A stretch of 64,000 nt of DNA from Psoroptes ovis (GCA_002943765.1 PQWQ01000003.1:1984001-2048000); one strand, 5' to 3'. Counted from the stretch's first letter, positions 1-13,681 are shown. Translations and numbers: made by a program. Notes: generated from the sequence alone by a model not told the origin.

Positions 1-3000
1 TGTTTTTTGTTTTCATTCATTCATTCATTAATTATTATCATTCATTTCCACAGATGCACACACACAAACCTACTGACACATACGTACAGACATCATTAAG
101 ATGGTCAAGATTTAGTTTCCAAGAAATTTTTTGAAGATTTTTTTTCGTTTCGCTGAAATCAAAAATGTAATGAAATAATTGCCAAATTATAAAACAATTC
201 ATTCATTTTAAATCATAATTTGAATAAATGTCCATTGAAAATCGTCATCCAAAATGGTCGATTGTTGACATCGTCTTGTTGTCGAGGTTTGTCCTGTGTG
301 TAACCGGACGATTCTCAAATTTTCTGGACATTTTTTTTCCTCTAAAAATTTTCAAGAAATTTCGTTTGAACAACAAAATGTTTCTCTTTTGAAAGATTCA
401 ATTGAATCCATTTGTTTGATATACATACATCGAATGAGACACAAAAGAGTCAAATACAAAATCTCATAGAGAAATTATATTTCTTCAAGTTTCTCTCACA
501 TTTATTCATTTTGTTATTTGGCTTCAAATATATTGAATATGATCATCAAATAAAAAGAATCTTGGCACATCTTATCTAAAATTTATCATAAAAATCTGGT
601 ATTTCTTATCTTTCAATTCAAGTATTCTCGTTACTTGTTTTATAAATTCGTATTCAAACAATGTTCGGACACACATACATATTGTCAATGTTGATTCTCT
701 GTTGAATTTTCTGTCAAATTTCCTCCGCTGAATCCATGTTCATATTTCCATCCATACAATCTTTTATATTTCACTTTATTCTCAATTTCCATTTCTCAAT
801 GTTAAAATCCATTCTCTTTTATTTCAAAAAATTTAAAATTAAAGAAAAAAAGTTGTCGTGTTGGAACCTGTTGCTGTTGTTGTTTTGCTATTGAATACCT
901 TGTTTTATTTGTTTTAATTTAACAACAAATAAATGGAAAATGGATAGAGAATAATGGCTTGGAAACAAATGAATAAACAACCTGAAACATACGAACAAAC
1001 AATCTGAAATAATAATAATAATAAATAGATAGTTATTCCATTGTCAAAATTTATCAGTTATTTTTATTTATTTACATATCTGTTTATTTATATTATCATT
1101 ATTCATTCAAATTTTCCTTGTGTTTTCAAAGTTTTCTATTCTTTTGTGTTTTCATATTTTTGATTTTTTGTTAATTTATTTGTATACCAAAAAAATAAAG
1201 ACACAATCCTCATCTTTGTATCATCATCATTGTGTGATTTTTCGGATTCATTTTGACACTATTTTCTGGTCAAAAAAAAGCATTTTACAAAAACCTTAAA
1301 CGACCCATGATTTGTTCAATGAATGAATGAATAAAAACACTGCTGGGCGCCATAATTTGATGTTTAGCTTTGTTTTTTTTATAAATTTCATTTTGTTGTT
1401 TGATATCATTAAGTTTTTGTGAATTTCTTTCTTTTTTTGATACTTTAATTTCTTCTTCAATGCCTTCTTCTTAATATCACCATCGCCATCATTATCATCA
1501 GTGGTCATTGAATAGTTGATGTCCAAGTGCTTTTTTCTGTTATTATTTCACTTTGAATTTTATGTCTGCTCCAAATAATGCTACAACATGAACATGTATT
1601 CAAAATTCATCCGTTATAATAAGTAAAGCATTTGATCTTTTTTCTTGAAACAAATAAAAAAAACTTGAACATATTCAAAGAAAACTAGTAAAACAACACT
1701 AAGTGTTTCTAACATGGAAACAAGAAGAGATACTCTTTTTTGATTCATAATAATAATAAATTAAAACATAAGAAAAATTGAAAATTTTGTATTTTTTTCA
1801 AATATCAAAACAAGTTGATTATATCTTTTGAATCAATTTTGAATTTTTTTTTTTCGAATTGAAACGAATTCAAATTCAAGATTCTATGATTCAATGATTC
1901 AGTGATTCATTTGACCAAACACAAGCGAAAATAATTATAATATTCATTATTTTCAATGATAAACTTGTTACAATTTGTTGATTTGTTTAGACATGACGGA
2001 CAAGTATTTAAATTTATCAGTGATATTGTTGCAATACAAATATACAATGCAATCGATTGACAACAATTGAATGAAAAACGAAATCAATGATTCAATCATT
2101 ACCGAAAGCATCTTGTGATTTGAATAAAAACTTTAAAAATTGAATGAAATCATTTAAATTATTTGATATCATTTAAATTGCTTGATATTCTTCAATCTCT
2201 TATGGTCATCAACGTCATCAAATTTTTTTTAATTCATTAATAATTGTTGGAATTTTCGCCATTTATTGTCACCAAGTGTTTCTGTGCTGATAATCTGATA
2301 AAGATTTGAAAAAATGAAAGAATGATGTGTGATTTGTGATTTTATTTCCAATGATTAATTCTCAAATTGATTCACAATTTTTGATGGATCTTTGATGGAT
2401 CATTATCTTTGCAGAAGATCAGTGTAACAATAATCAATCGATCGAAATCAACCAATCAAAATTAAATGTGAATGAATTTGAAGATTTGTCATTCACACAT
2501 CACTGATATGTGATTTATTCTTGTTTGTTTGTCGGTTGTTATTGCATTGTTTTAATTATCATTATGTTATCATACTTATAATATTAATCATCATTATTTT
2601 GAAATTCAAATCTGTAAATCTTATAATCTCGTCTCTCATTTAATGTGTGTGTGTCGTTATTATTATTATTATTTAAATATTGTTTTGATTCATATATGAA
2701 AATCTCTTCTCTTGTTGCTGCATATATACAATTCCATCTCTTTTGCATAAATTGTCTTTTTTGTTTTTTTCGTTACCTTGTTTTGAACAAACATTGTTCG
2801 TTTCGTTTGTAATTTGCATGATTCTGTAACACGTAATTTCCGGGCTAAAAAATACAAAAATAATAATCATAAATGATTTAAATTACATTATAAAAGCATT
2901 TGAAGAAAATACAAAAATTTGAATGCGATTAATTGAATGATTACAACAATTTGTTGATTTATTCGAAATTTTTCTCCAAAAACGCAAATCTGTGAATTCA

Positions 3001-3109
3001 AATTGGTATCAATTTTTTTAATTTTTGTTCATTAACCAATCACTGCCATTAAATCAATCATTAATCAGTAAATTAATTGATCAATCAACTCGCCGCAAAA
3101 CCATCAATC
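1..3109. other. Intergenic region upstream of the chitinase gene
   Basis: I see no supportable gene here. The stretch is low-complexity AT-rich DNA with ATT/ATG-type short repeats and scattered stops in all frames. The last ~100 bases before 3110 (a CCAAT-like aaccaatcac near 3034 and an arthropod initiator-like atcagt near 3065) could be the promoter and leader of the chitinase gene, but this is weak inference. Confidence 0.5.
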
Positions 3110-6100
3110 ATGGCCATCATCAATAAGGTATGATTTTTTTTTTGAACTTTTTTTTAAAATTTTCTGAGATTTTAAGATTTTTTTCTCGGTTAATTTATTT
3201 GAAAATTTTGTTATTCGCAATACACGTGACCTAATTTTTCATTCATTTCATTTAATTTCATTGGAAACAACCTGAATATTTTTTTAAGAAGAAAAAAAAT
3301 ATTTAATTTTTATTATTTTTATTGCTTTATCATTTCAAACAAAGCAATGAATGAATGAATACCTACAAACTTAATTTGATTCATTTCATTTCATTGTGTT
3401 TTTTCTTCTTTATTTTCTTATAAAGTGCTCATTTTATGATGATGATGATCATCATCATCATAAACATCGAATCAAAAAAGACCATGTTTCTGTATTTAGC
3501 ATCATCATCATAGTTCATTGTTATAAAACAATAATAAACATGATGATGATCATAATAATAATAAAGATATAAATTCTAGTTTGTAAATATTTTACGATGT
3601 TTTTTCTTTGAATTTTAAATTTGATTCCCATCATGTTCTATTCATTCGTTTATTTGAACATTTCAAAATGAGCGACCAGCTAAAACTGAATGATTTTTTT
3701 TTTTTTTTTTTTTTGATATTTTTAAACGGATAAATTATCATTCATCTTTTTAGAAATTAAAATTTCAAAGAACATTGAAGAAAATTTCAAAATCGTGAAC
3801 AATAAAAAAAAAGAATAAAATAAAATGATGATGATAATCATCATATATTAGGTTGGTGGAAAAGTAATCTATTATTTTTTCATTTGATGGCTTTGATGAG
3901 GAATATCTCAAAAAGTATCCATCCGACAATTTCAAAATTAGGCTCGTTGGAAAGGTGATATTTTGCTGTACAAAAATTCGTTTATTGTTTTTTGCTAGGC
4001 TCACTAGGTCGTGAGATACAGCGGGTCAAAGATGAATGTAAGCAAAGAAAAAATTGGGTACATTTTACATTTTTTCTTGGACAAAGCCGTAAACGCAAGC
4101 TAGGCAGCTGAAATTGTGGATGATGTTTATGGGTCAGATACTGTATCAACCCATTATGCGCTATTTTGGTTTCGTCGATTCTGTTAAGAAATTTTCGATG
4201 TCAAAGGTCAGACCGATCGACCCTTGAAAATGTCGATAGAATCGTGGAACCGATCGAAGTAGACCGGCATGTTATCAGTCTTGACATAGTCCAGGAACTG
4301 AAGATTGACCATGAAAAAGTTTCAAACCATTTTCACGGAGCAAAATCCTAAAAAAGGTCCATGTTCGGGTGTCTAACCATTTAGATTGAAAAAACATGAT
4401 TTTCATTTGGTGGGACTAGAAGCTGATTATCCATTATTAATTTGTTCCATATGGTCCAAACGCTCAATTCTGATCTCTACTGTCAATAACTGGACCGTTT
4501 GACGATAGCGATCGACTAGAAACGGCCAAAAAGAAAGGTGTCGCATTCCACCAAAACATCGCTAGGTAACATGCATCTTTGATGACTCGCCGGAAATTTA
4601 GGGGGCCTGATTGGGAGGTTCTACTGTATCCACAACACAGTCCGGACTTGTCACTAAGCGGTTATCATGTTTTAGTCGGATTGCAACATTTCTTTGATGG
4701 TGAAAAATTCGAATCTAGGAACGATTGTGAAAATCGAGTCCTGGGGTTTTTTACAAATAGGGACCCAGGCTTCTACAATAGGGCTATTATGAAGTTATCT
4801 TCAAAATGGCTACAAATCATCGAACAGATCGGTGCTTGTTTGATCAAAATCGGACAATCCTAAGTATGTTAAATCAAGTCTTGAAGTTCGTATAAAAATA
4901 ATAGATTACTTTTCCACCAACCTAATATTTAGTTAAATGGTAAAATGACCGTTATAAATTATAAAATTTTTGAAACTTGTTCAAGTTTATTGTGTTAGAG
5001 TTTAGTTTATAATTATTTTCTATTTCGGCTTATTGAAGGGAAGAAAATAATGATAATATTAGCCATTGAAGGATTTACAAGCACAAAAAAAATCAATGTG
5101 AATTATTTAGCATGATTCATGATTTATGTTCATGATCAATTTCAATAATTCATTATACATCTTTTAGTTTTTAAATTATTCAATTAAACTTGATCTTGCT
5201 TTGGTCTTGATTTAATATTATATAAATATTGATTTATATAATTTTTTCAAAGCCGGTTAAATGAGAAATGATTCTTTTTTATTTTTGAGAAATTGACCAT
5301 CACTAAAAATGGTCAAAGATTTCTTTCATTGGTTTTGTTTGCTTCTCTTTTAAGTTTCAACAAGTTTGAAGTGTCATCGACGATGATCATTGAAAAATCT
5401 GTTGAAAAAAATTCTAATTAATATAAATAAACTCATTTTTTTTGTCGATAATTGATACTAATATTAATTAAATTGAATCATTTATATTCATTAATGCAAA
5501 AAACATGTGTAAAAATAAAATTTCATGGCCAAAATTGATCATGTTATGATCGAATTCAATTCAATTAATTGCTTTCAATTAATTTCAATGATAAATGATA
5601 TTGAATGCATTCATTTTTCTCAATTCGATGTCTATGGGTGTAGGTGTTTAATGTCAGAATTCATTTTTTTATTTTTGAATTTTCAAACGAATCGCCCATG
5701 AAAATCAGCTCAGATTGAATTTTTCATATTTTCATTCATTCATTCATTTATGACAGCAACAATCGAGTTCATTGAAATCATTTATTCTCATTACGATTGT
5801 TTGATGATGATTTTTTGTTTTCTGATTTTCATATTTCCAATGGACAAGTTCCTGCTGTCGCTGCTGCTGAATCTCATAAAAACAAAAACACATAAGCATC
5901 CTGCTTATGAAAAATAAAAAAAAATGAGACCAAATGATATGGAAATAAACGATTTTACCTTTTTTTTCGTTGTTGACCGACAAATGAAACAAGCTTGGTC
6001 AAATCAAGTTTAAATTTTTTAACATTTTCTTCAAAAGAGAAAAATTATTTCGATGTTAGCAAACGTAGGTGATAATTTCATGATTTTTTATTTTGAATGA

Positions 6101-9100
6101 ATTTAAAATTCAAAATTTGGACACATGAAAAAAAAAATGATCTATGATGATCGTAATTAGATTATATTTTTTGAATAATTTCAATGTAATTAAAAGCCAT
6201 AATCAGACCTGAAAACATTAAAAACATGTCATCTTGTTTGAAACACAAGAATATTTTAAATTATTTCAAAGAAATTTCATAAACTTAGCGATCTTAATGA
6301 TCGCTAATCGCTATGCAACAATATAAGACAATGAATATTTGGAACAATCAAAGTTAAAATCTTTAAAAAATTATATCTAATTCAAATTGAATTTAATCAC
6401 GAAATTTAAAACAAAAAAATAAATTACAATATTAAGTTATGAATTTACGCAATTAACCTTTGATTTAATTTCAAATTTTTATTTATTTTTATTTTTTATT
6501 TTGTCCATGTTGTTAGACATTATTATTACGATTCAATCTAACTTGTATTATATTCATATATTATGGCATAATAATTTGTCATTCACAATCACGAAGATTA
6601 TATCGTATGTATTGCGTAATTTATTCAACATAGTTTCATTCTCCTAATAATTATTATAATTATAAATTTTTATTAGAACCAAAATTATTTAATAATAATC
6701 AATTATTATCATCATCATCGATAATGAAAGATCATTCAGAAAAATTATCGACAACAAATAATAAACGTTTAGTATGTTATTATACAAATTGGTCACAATA
6801 TCGGCCAAAAGAGGGCAAATTTGTTCCAGAAGATATTGATCCATTTATTTGTACGCACATTATATTTAGTTTTGGTTGGATGAAATCCAACAAATTAACT
6901 TCATTTGATTCGACTGATGAAACATTGAATAATAAAAAAGGAACATATGAACGTGTTATTGAGCTTAAGAAAAAAAATCCAAATCTTAAAATATTATTAG
7001 CTGTCGGTGGCTGGTCATTTGGAACCGAACGATTTAAAACGATGGCATCAACACGTTATAATCGTCAAGTATTTATATTTAGTGCATTAGATTATTTAAG
7101 ACAAAGAAATTTCGATGGTCTCGATATCGATTGGGAATTTCCAAAAGGAAGTGATGATAAAAAAAATTTCGTTGATCTCTTAAAAGAATTACGCATTGCA
7201 TTCGATTCAGAAGCAGTAGATAAAAATTTACCACGTTTACTATTGACTGTTGCTGTTTCAGCTGGTGTTGAAACAATTAAAAATGGTTATGATGTTCAAG
7301 GAGTTGCAAAGTGAGTACAGATTGATCAGAAATAATAATGTATTGATATCAATAATTTTTTAATGAATTTAGCAATGTCGATTTTATAAATATCATGTCA
7401 TATGATTTTCATGGTAAATGGGAGCCAAAAACTGGACATAATGCACCACTTTATGCTTTGTCAACTGAAACTGATTGGCGTAAACAACTGACAATGGTAA
7501 TTACATATTTTAAAATTTACACAAAATTTAAATGACATTTGTGTTTTAAAATAGGAATATGGCGTAAAAATGTGGGAAAAACTTGGAGCACCGAAAGATA
7601 AAATTGTCGTCGGTCTCGCTACATATGGCAGAAGTTTTACATTATCATCTACCGGTAACAATGGGTTCAATGCACCAACTTCTGGCGGTGGTAAAGCCGG
7701 TGAATACACAAGAGAATCTGGATTTTTAGCATTCTATGAAATTTGTGAAATGCTTAAAAATGGTGCCAAATATATTTGGGATGATGAACAAAAAGTTCCG
7801 TATGCAATACAAGGTGATCAATGGGTCGGTTTTGATGATGAACGATCGATTCGTGAAAAAATTCGATGGATTTTGGAAAATGGCTATGGTGGCGCTATGG
7901 TTTGGACTGTTGATATGGATGATTTTACTGGTTCATGTGCTGGAAAAAAATATCCATTAATCGGTCTAATGGCTGAAGAACTTTTAGGCAGAAAAAAAGA
8001 GAAATCAAAATTAGATTCAATCATACAGAAAGCGATGACTGCTGATCCGTCATCAAAAGTGTTCGTACCAAGTACGGATATTAATATGATAATTGATAAG
8101 CCAAAAGTTGTGCCAACATTGCCACCACCGACAACGACAATTAAACCATCACGAAATGAAAATGATACAAATGCTCGTATTGTTTGTTATTTCACAAATT
8201 GGTCATATAAACGTCCTGGTCAAGGTCAATTTACACCGGAGCACATAGATCCATTTTTATGTACACATATTATTTATGCATTCGCTAACTTGAATAATGA
8301 ATTCAAATTAATACCAAGTGAACCTAATGATGAAATACCTAATGGCCTTTATGACCGTGTTTTAGCATTGAAATCTAAAAATCCTAAATTAAAAGTATTG
8401 ATTGCTGTGGGTGGTTGGATGATGGGACCAATACCATTCCGTACATTAACCGAAAGTGCTTATCGACAAACATTATTCACATTTAATGTGGTGGAATTTC
8501 TAAGAAAAAAAGGTTTTGATGGTCTTGATTTATGTTGGGAATTTCCTCGAGGACCCGAAGACAAAGAACGTTATTCTAAATTATTAAAAGTTAGTAAAGA
8601 TTAAATTCTTTTTTAATTGCTCATTAAAATGTTTCTAATTTTCATTTCATGATGATAATCGTGCTTAATTATAGGAATTACGAGAAACTTTTGATGGTGA
8701 AGCAAAAGGTTCCGGCAAGCCGAGATTATTATTATCTGCAGCGGTACCGGCAAGTTTTGAAGCAGTCAATAGCGGTTATAATGTTCCCGAAGTTAATAAG
8801 TTAGTACTTTCTTAAGATTCTTATCATTATTGAGATAATTATCAAAACTAAATCCTTTTTTTGCCTCCCACTAAAATTCAGATATTTAGATTTTATCAAC
8901 ATTATGACATATGATTTCCATGGTGATTGGGAAAAAAATATTGCACACAATTCACCATTATTCCCAATACAAGCTGCATCTGATTATCAACATAAACTGA
9001 CAGTGGTATGTTCATTTGTTTTTATTTCAAAATTCAATTTCATTTCACATTTTTTCTGGTTAAATCAGGAAATCTTTGCTTTCGATTATTATTATTATTA

Positions 9101-10890
9101 CTTGAACTTTCACCTTTTCAGACAGAAATTTTTTTTCTTCATTTCGAGCAATCGATTAGGTCAAATGTTTGTTCAAAGGTTTAGAAAAATACAGGAACTG
9201 TGAAAGACCAGAAAAAAGAAAATCTGATTTTTGGGTTTTTTTTTCATTTTCTGGTTTGTTTGTTTGTTTCATTGATTTTTATTTGATCAGAGAATCCGTT
9301 CCTTTTCATTTCTTTATTCACTTTCACAAAGTTCAGACTTCCGTATTGTCGAAATGTCTGGTTATATATTAGGTGTTTAGGTTTGATGTGTTGGCGGGTA
9401 ATCGAAAAAAAAGTGTACAAAACCCGAACAACGGTATTTTAGACAATCGAAATTGTGAGGAAAAAAACTGATGATGATAATGATGAACGAGATTTGGCAC
9501 ACGTGTTGCGCGTGCTGTTTATTCAATGTGTTTTGTTGTTTGCTTATTATTTCATCGACAGATTGTTTGTTTCGTTACTTCGTCGCAATACCAAGCACTC
9601 TCACTATTGGAGTGAAAAAACTGAAAATTGAAAATGAAAACCATTTGACCCATTATTTCTATGATTTTCATTTCAATTATTCATTCATTTCAGCTGTAAA
9701 TAAATAAAAATGAAATGAAATGAAATCCGTTATGTTCGTTATTCAATTCGATTTCATTCGATAGTAGGATAGACATATGGAAATGAATTCATTTCATTTG
9801 CATTTGTTTATTTTCATTTAATCAATTTTATTTTTCAATTTCATTTTTCTTCCATTTGTCTAGGATTTTAGCGTCAATGAATGGATCAATAAAGGTGCTT
9901 CCAGAGAAAAAATTGTTGTCGGATTACCAACTTATGGTAAATTATGATTTTATTATTTGATTATTATTGTTATGTCAATTTATTGTTAACCTAAATTTTA
10001 TTTTGAAATTTAATTTTTTTTTCGAATCGATTCGATCCATAGGTCGATCATTCACATTAGCTAGTCCAAATTTGACCGATATCGGTGATCCAGCAGTCAA
10101 AGGTGGACATCCTGGAATGTACACAAAAGAATCTGGTTTTCTTTCATTTTTTGAGGTAATTTTTCCTATTATTCAATATTCATCATTTTGATTTGATAAT
10201 AATTGTACTGATTATGCTCGAAGATTTGTGATATGCTTAAAATGGGTGCTACATTAGTATGGGATAATGAACAAATGGTACCATATGCATATCTTGGTGA
10301 TCAATGGGTCGGTTTTGATGATCCAAGAAGTTTCAAAGTCAAAGTAAGTTTAAATTTCATTTTTCATTAATTTGAAAGTGATTTCATTTTTATCTCTTGC
10401 TTTAAAGACTCAATGGATAAAACAAGCTGGTTTAAGTGGTATCATGATATGGTCAATCGATATGGATGATTTCAGTGGTTCGTGTATGGGTCAAAAATTT
10501 CCGCTTATAAATTCAGCTAAAAATGATCTTAAGGGTTATTATGTCGAAAATTTAGATGAATCAACTATTGCCACTTTTTCTGCTAAATCTGGTATGCAAT
10601 TTTTCTTCATGTTCTTAATCGTTTGAATCATTTTGTATCTCTTTTATCATCATCCACCAGAAAACAAAGATGAAGTAAAATGTGATGAAGCTGATGGCCA
10701 TATTAGTTATCATAAAGATAAAACCGATTGTACCATGTATTATATGTGTGAAGGTACACGTCGTCATCATATGCCATGTCCACAAAATTTAGTATTCAAT
10801 ATCAATGAAAATGTATGTGATTGGCCGGAAAATGTTGAAGAATGTTCGACAGCATTGCTTGGCAATAATGATAATGATAAATCAACATAA
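3110..10890 (+). CDS. Cht7: Two-domain GH18 chitinase with CBM14 (group III, Cht7-like)
   Basis: Endochitinase that hydrolyses chitin, expected at the cell surface or in cuticle matrix. Exons by splice signals and phase: 3110-3127, 6517-6604, 6677-7310, 7373-7496, 7555-8589, 8675-8799, 8882-9005, 9864-9936, 10043-10155, 10224-10343, 10408-10591, 10661-10890; about 955 aa. Exon 2 supplies a hydrophobic segment (core CIIFIYYGIIIC, residues ~15-27) acting as signal peptide or membrane anchor. GH18 domain 1 spans ~68-435, with AVGGW, the catalytic FDGLDIDWE (Glu189), MSYDFHG and MVWTVDMDD. A Pro/Thr-rich linker leads to GH18 domain 2 (~494-865), with AVGGW, MTYDFHG and MIWSIDMDD, but its catalytic motif reads FDGLDLCWE: Cys615 stands where Asp is expected, while Glu617 remains. 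The last exon is a six-cysteine CBM14. The architecture (hydrophobic N-terminus, two GH18, one CBM14) is that of insect group III chitinases. The first two exons are inferred from phase and hydrophobicity; the rest is firm. Confidence 0.88.
3433..3464. repeat. Perfect 32-bp ATG/CAT palindrome
   Basis: A run of ATG triplets meets a run of CAT triplets, flanked by TTT/AAA, giving a perfect inverted repeat with no spacer. It lies in intron 1 of the chitinase gene. It is most simply an inverted trinucleotide microsatellite able to form a cruciform. Confidence 0.8.
3850..3880 (+). repeat. Left terminal inverted repeat of the mariner element
   Basis: 31 bases identical to the reverse complement of 4895-4925. 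The identity extends three further bases outward on each side through the TA duplication. Confidence 0.95.
4895..4925 (-). repeat. Right terminal inverted repeat of the mariner element
   Basis: 31 bases, the perfect inverted partner of 3850-3880; followed by TA. Confidence 0.95.
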
Positions 10891-12701
10891 TAATTATGTG
10901 ACAAAATCAAAAAAGACAATTCCATGATCAACTTTCAAATATGAATATTTTTTTCGCTGATATTTTTTATTATATGATAATATTCATCAATTTTTTCGAC
11001 TTTAAAGATTTATTCACTATTTTTAGCTAATCGATCATCATGTCAGCCATTATTCGAAGAAGTGCATCGTGTTAATCTTTTAATTATTTTTTTTCAAAAA
11101 TTTATGTAAATAATCCAAAAACATTCAAAAAATCAATTAAAATTGAAATACGACAAAAAAAAATTCATAAAATTGTACAAAAATTTCGATTAGAAATAAA
11201 CATTTTATTCATATTTTTATATTTATTTATCCAAATAATCATAAATCCTTTGGTTCATTCATTTTATTTATTTTCCATTATTTGCATCAGAAAAACATAT
11301 GAATTGCATATGATCGACGATGGCAAAAAATAAGACTGGCACGTGTCACGAGCTGTAAAATTATTTTATTTTCAGTATTTTCCAATCTTTTAGTTTATTT
11401 TTATCATCAAATATGGATCATCTGCCTCCATCATGATGATGATGATGTTGATGAATTACGCTATGCTTTTCAATGAATGATGAAGAAGAGAAAATAAAAA
11501 CAGCTTAACAACGATATCGATAATGATGACCATCTGCATTTCAGCACCAAGCAAAAAATGGCACGTGGCAAAATCGATTTCTATTCACCAAAAGCATCTT
11601 GTTTTGTTTCATTCAATGAATAAATAAATAAATAAACAAAATAAGAATGACTAAACCAATTGGTAAATGTCAGCAAGGTCAATTTTTCATATATTTATAA
11701 ATAAATTGCCCAAGCTTACCATCATACAAACATTGTTACAGATTTTCGCTTATGATGAACCATGATGAACCCCGAAAAAAAAGATGCAATCATCATAACT
11801 ATTTTCGTTCATGACTATTTTCCATTAAATATTCCATTTATTGTTTTCACACCTACACCTGGTGTGTATGGTTTTTTTTTTTGGACCAGACTCGCTAGGT
11901 CTATTTGATGATTATTTCAGTCAAAACAACAAACGAAAGTAACGTTATTTTTTGCCTTACAGAGTAGGGCCTGTTGAACAAAAAAAACATGGCATTGATC
12001 CGAACATTGATATCGAAATAAAAAATTGAATGGCAATGAACTGTACTTGTATAGTATGCCTACCGGACGTTTGTATCAATTTTTATACGAAATACGAATG
12101 TGAATACAAAATTTTAATTTTGATTTCAATTTTTTTTCCGTTAGATCGGTTCAAATATTCATTTTTCGTCAATGAAAATATATTTCGATTGCAAATTATG
12201 AGGTCAAATGAAATCAAAAATTCGTGCTACTGACCTGAAATATGAAAAGCTATCGATGAATCTAAAAACTATGGCCGCAGGGACACTAAGTGAAACAAAA
12301 TTATGAACGAAAAAAGAAAATGTCAATGATCGCTTGTATTATAATATCATTAAATATTAAAAAAAATTTACCTGTTTACATTGATTTGAATAGACATTTA
12401 TTTTTTTTCAAATCAATGATTGATCTGTTCAATAAATTTGATTCAAATTCGATAGTTCAATAACATTTTGGAGCTTTTTTGCCTTCTCAAAAAAAAAGAT
12501 ATCATTAAGATGCTGCAAAGGCATATACAAGACAAAATAGAGAAGATAATAAAATTGATTTTTTCCGATAATTGAAGATGGTAAAAAAAAAAAATAAATA
12601 AATTTCACCAGAAAAAAAGACATCGAAATATCCAATTTCATTGTATCATTTCAGTGATATATTGGTAATAAATAAAATTTGTTTATTGCAAATTTTAAAT
12701 A

Positions 12702-12783
12702 TTAGGTTGTCCAAAAAGTTCATTCCGCTTAATCAATAGAGTTGCTTATGAAAATCGGCTAGAACTTTTCGCACAACCTTATT
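12702..12783. mobile_element. Miniature mariner-type element (MITE-like)
   Basis: An ~80-bp sequence whose ends form imperfect inverted repeats. The left arm begins TTAGGTTGTCCAAAAAGTTC and the right arm, read backwards, begins TAAGGTTGTGCGAAAAGTTC. By eye 20 of 26 positions match. TA precedes the left end, as expected for mariner insertion; the right flank is less clear. The interior has no coding capacity. The termini resemble mariner ends but differ from those of the larger element at 3850-4925, so this is probably a remnant or deletion derivative of a different mariner family. Confidence 0.7.
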
Positions 12784-13457
12784 AAATAAAAGTGTTATTG
12801 AACTTATTCTGTGGGATGTTGGATTCTCTATGGATTTCAAATATTTCAATTCCTTATAATTTTTTTTTACTTTTTCATTTTCAAATTCTATTAATGACAC
12901 TGAATATTCTAAAAATTCAAATTCATTCAAATTTTTTATTCACATCATGTCTCGATTTTTTTTGTCAGATCGAAATCGATTTTCGCACATTTTTGCAAGG
13001 ATTTTCAAATCAAAAAATGAATAAATTTTTAATTAAGGTCTTTGACACTTTGTTTCACCATTTTGATAATTTTTGGATCAATAATCTTCTCATTTTTTTT
13101 TCAAATAAAATTTCAAATCTTTATGTTTTTCTAGAGAAATTCAAACGTTTCAATACAAATTTTGATGCAAGATTTCAAAATTTTGATCACATTCATTTGG
13201 AATTATAAAAATAGATTTGACGCGTGCCAAACTCGTGGCAAAGCTTCGTTTTTTCGATTGTGTCGATGACCAGGTGGTGATGATGGTGGTGGGTGACCAC
13301 CATACCATCTTTATATGTCGACCATATTGATATCTAAAATTAAATCATATCACCAGCAGCAACAACAACAATGTTTGATGTTTGGTTGATTTAAAATTTT
13401 TTTCGAGCATCTGGCACACGTCTAAACAAAATCAAAAAGAAAAAAATCTGGCCATAA

Positions 13458-13681
13458 GGCCAAGGTTTAAAGTTTTAACTCGTTAAAAATTATTTTCAAA
13501 AAAATATGGCCAAAACAAAGATGATCAATGGAAACAAGCAATCTGTTTTAGTTTTACTTTGAAATTTGAAAAAAGCAACAAGGAACATGTGTTATTGTAT
13601 TTCTAAGAAATTAAATGTCTTGAAAAACACCTTGTGCTTACTGCAATGGTGTTTCCAAAACGGCCAAAGTTTAAAGTTTAG
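13458..13681 (+). repeat. Pair of diverged short direct repeats
   Basis: GGCCAAGGTTTAAAGTTTT near 13458 and GGCCAAAGTTTAAAGTTTA near 13661 differ at two positions. The motif ataaggcc occurs beside both. This may be a remnant of an old dispersed repeat; nothing functional is visible. Confidence 0.4.

Larger units (their letters stand above)
3850..4925 (+). mobile_element. Degenerate mariner-family DNA transposon
   Basis: A Tc1/mariner-type element in intron 1 of the chitinase gene. Perfect 31-bp terminal inverted repeats begin TTAGGTTGGTGGAAAAG and are flanked by a TA target duplication (3848-3849, 4926-4927). The interior, read in three frames, shows a mariner-like transposase: an N-terminal helix-turn-helix region (AAEIVDDVYGSDTVS, near 4095-4150), a WWD motif near 4410 with the first catalytic Asp, FHQN near 4550 where HQDN is expected, and HSPDLSLSGYH near 4635-4675 where Gly replaces the third catalytic Asp. 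Internal stops and frameshifts break the frame repeatedly. The enzyme is therefore dead, and two of the three catalytic acids are lost. The perfect repeats imply that this copy was moved by another transposase or is fairly recent. Confidence 0.92.

Noticed and set aside
3433..3464. 32-bp perfect palindrome as a regulatory site
   Set aside because: Explained by back-to-back ATG and CAT triplet repeats; listed only as a repeat.
11330..11590. CACGTG-containing sequences (near 11340 and 11572) as a regulatory cluster
   Set aside because: Only two E-box-like matches in 5.8 kb with no gene beside them; too weak to call.
12733..13208. Open frames on both strands (138 aa + and 65 aa -)
   Set aside because: Hydrophobic or low-complexity translations typical of AT-rich DNA; one overlaps the mini-element; no motifs or splice context.
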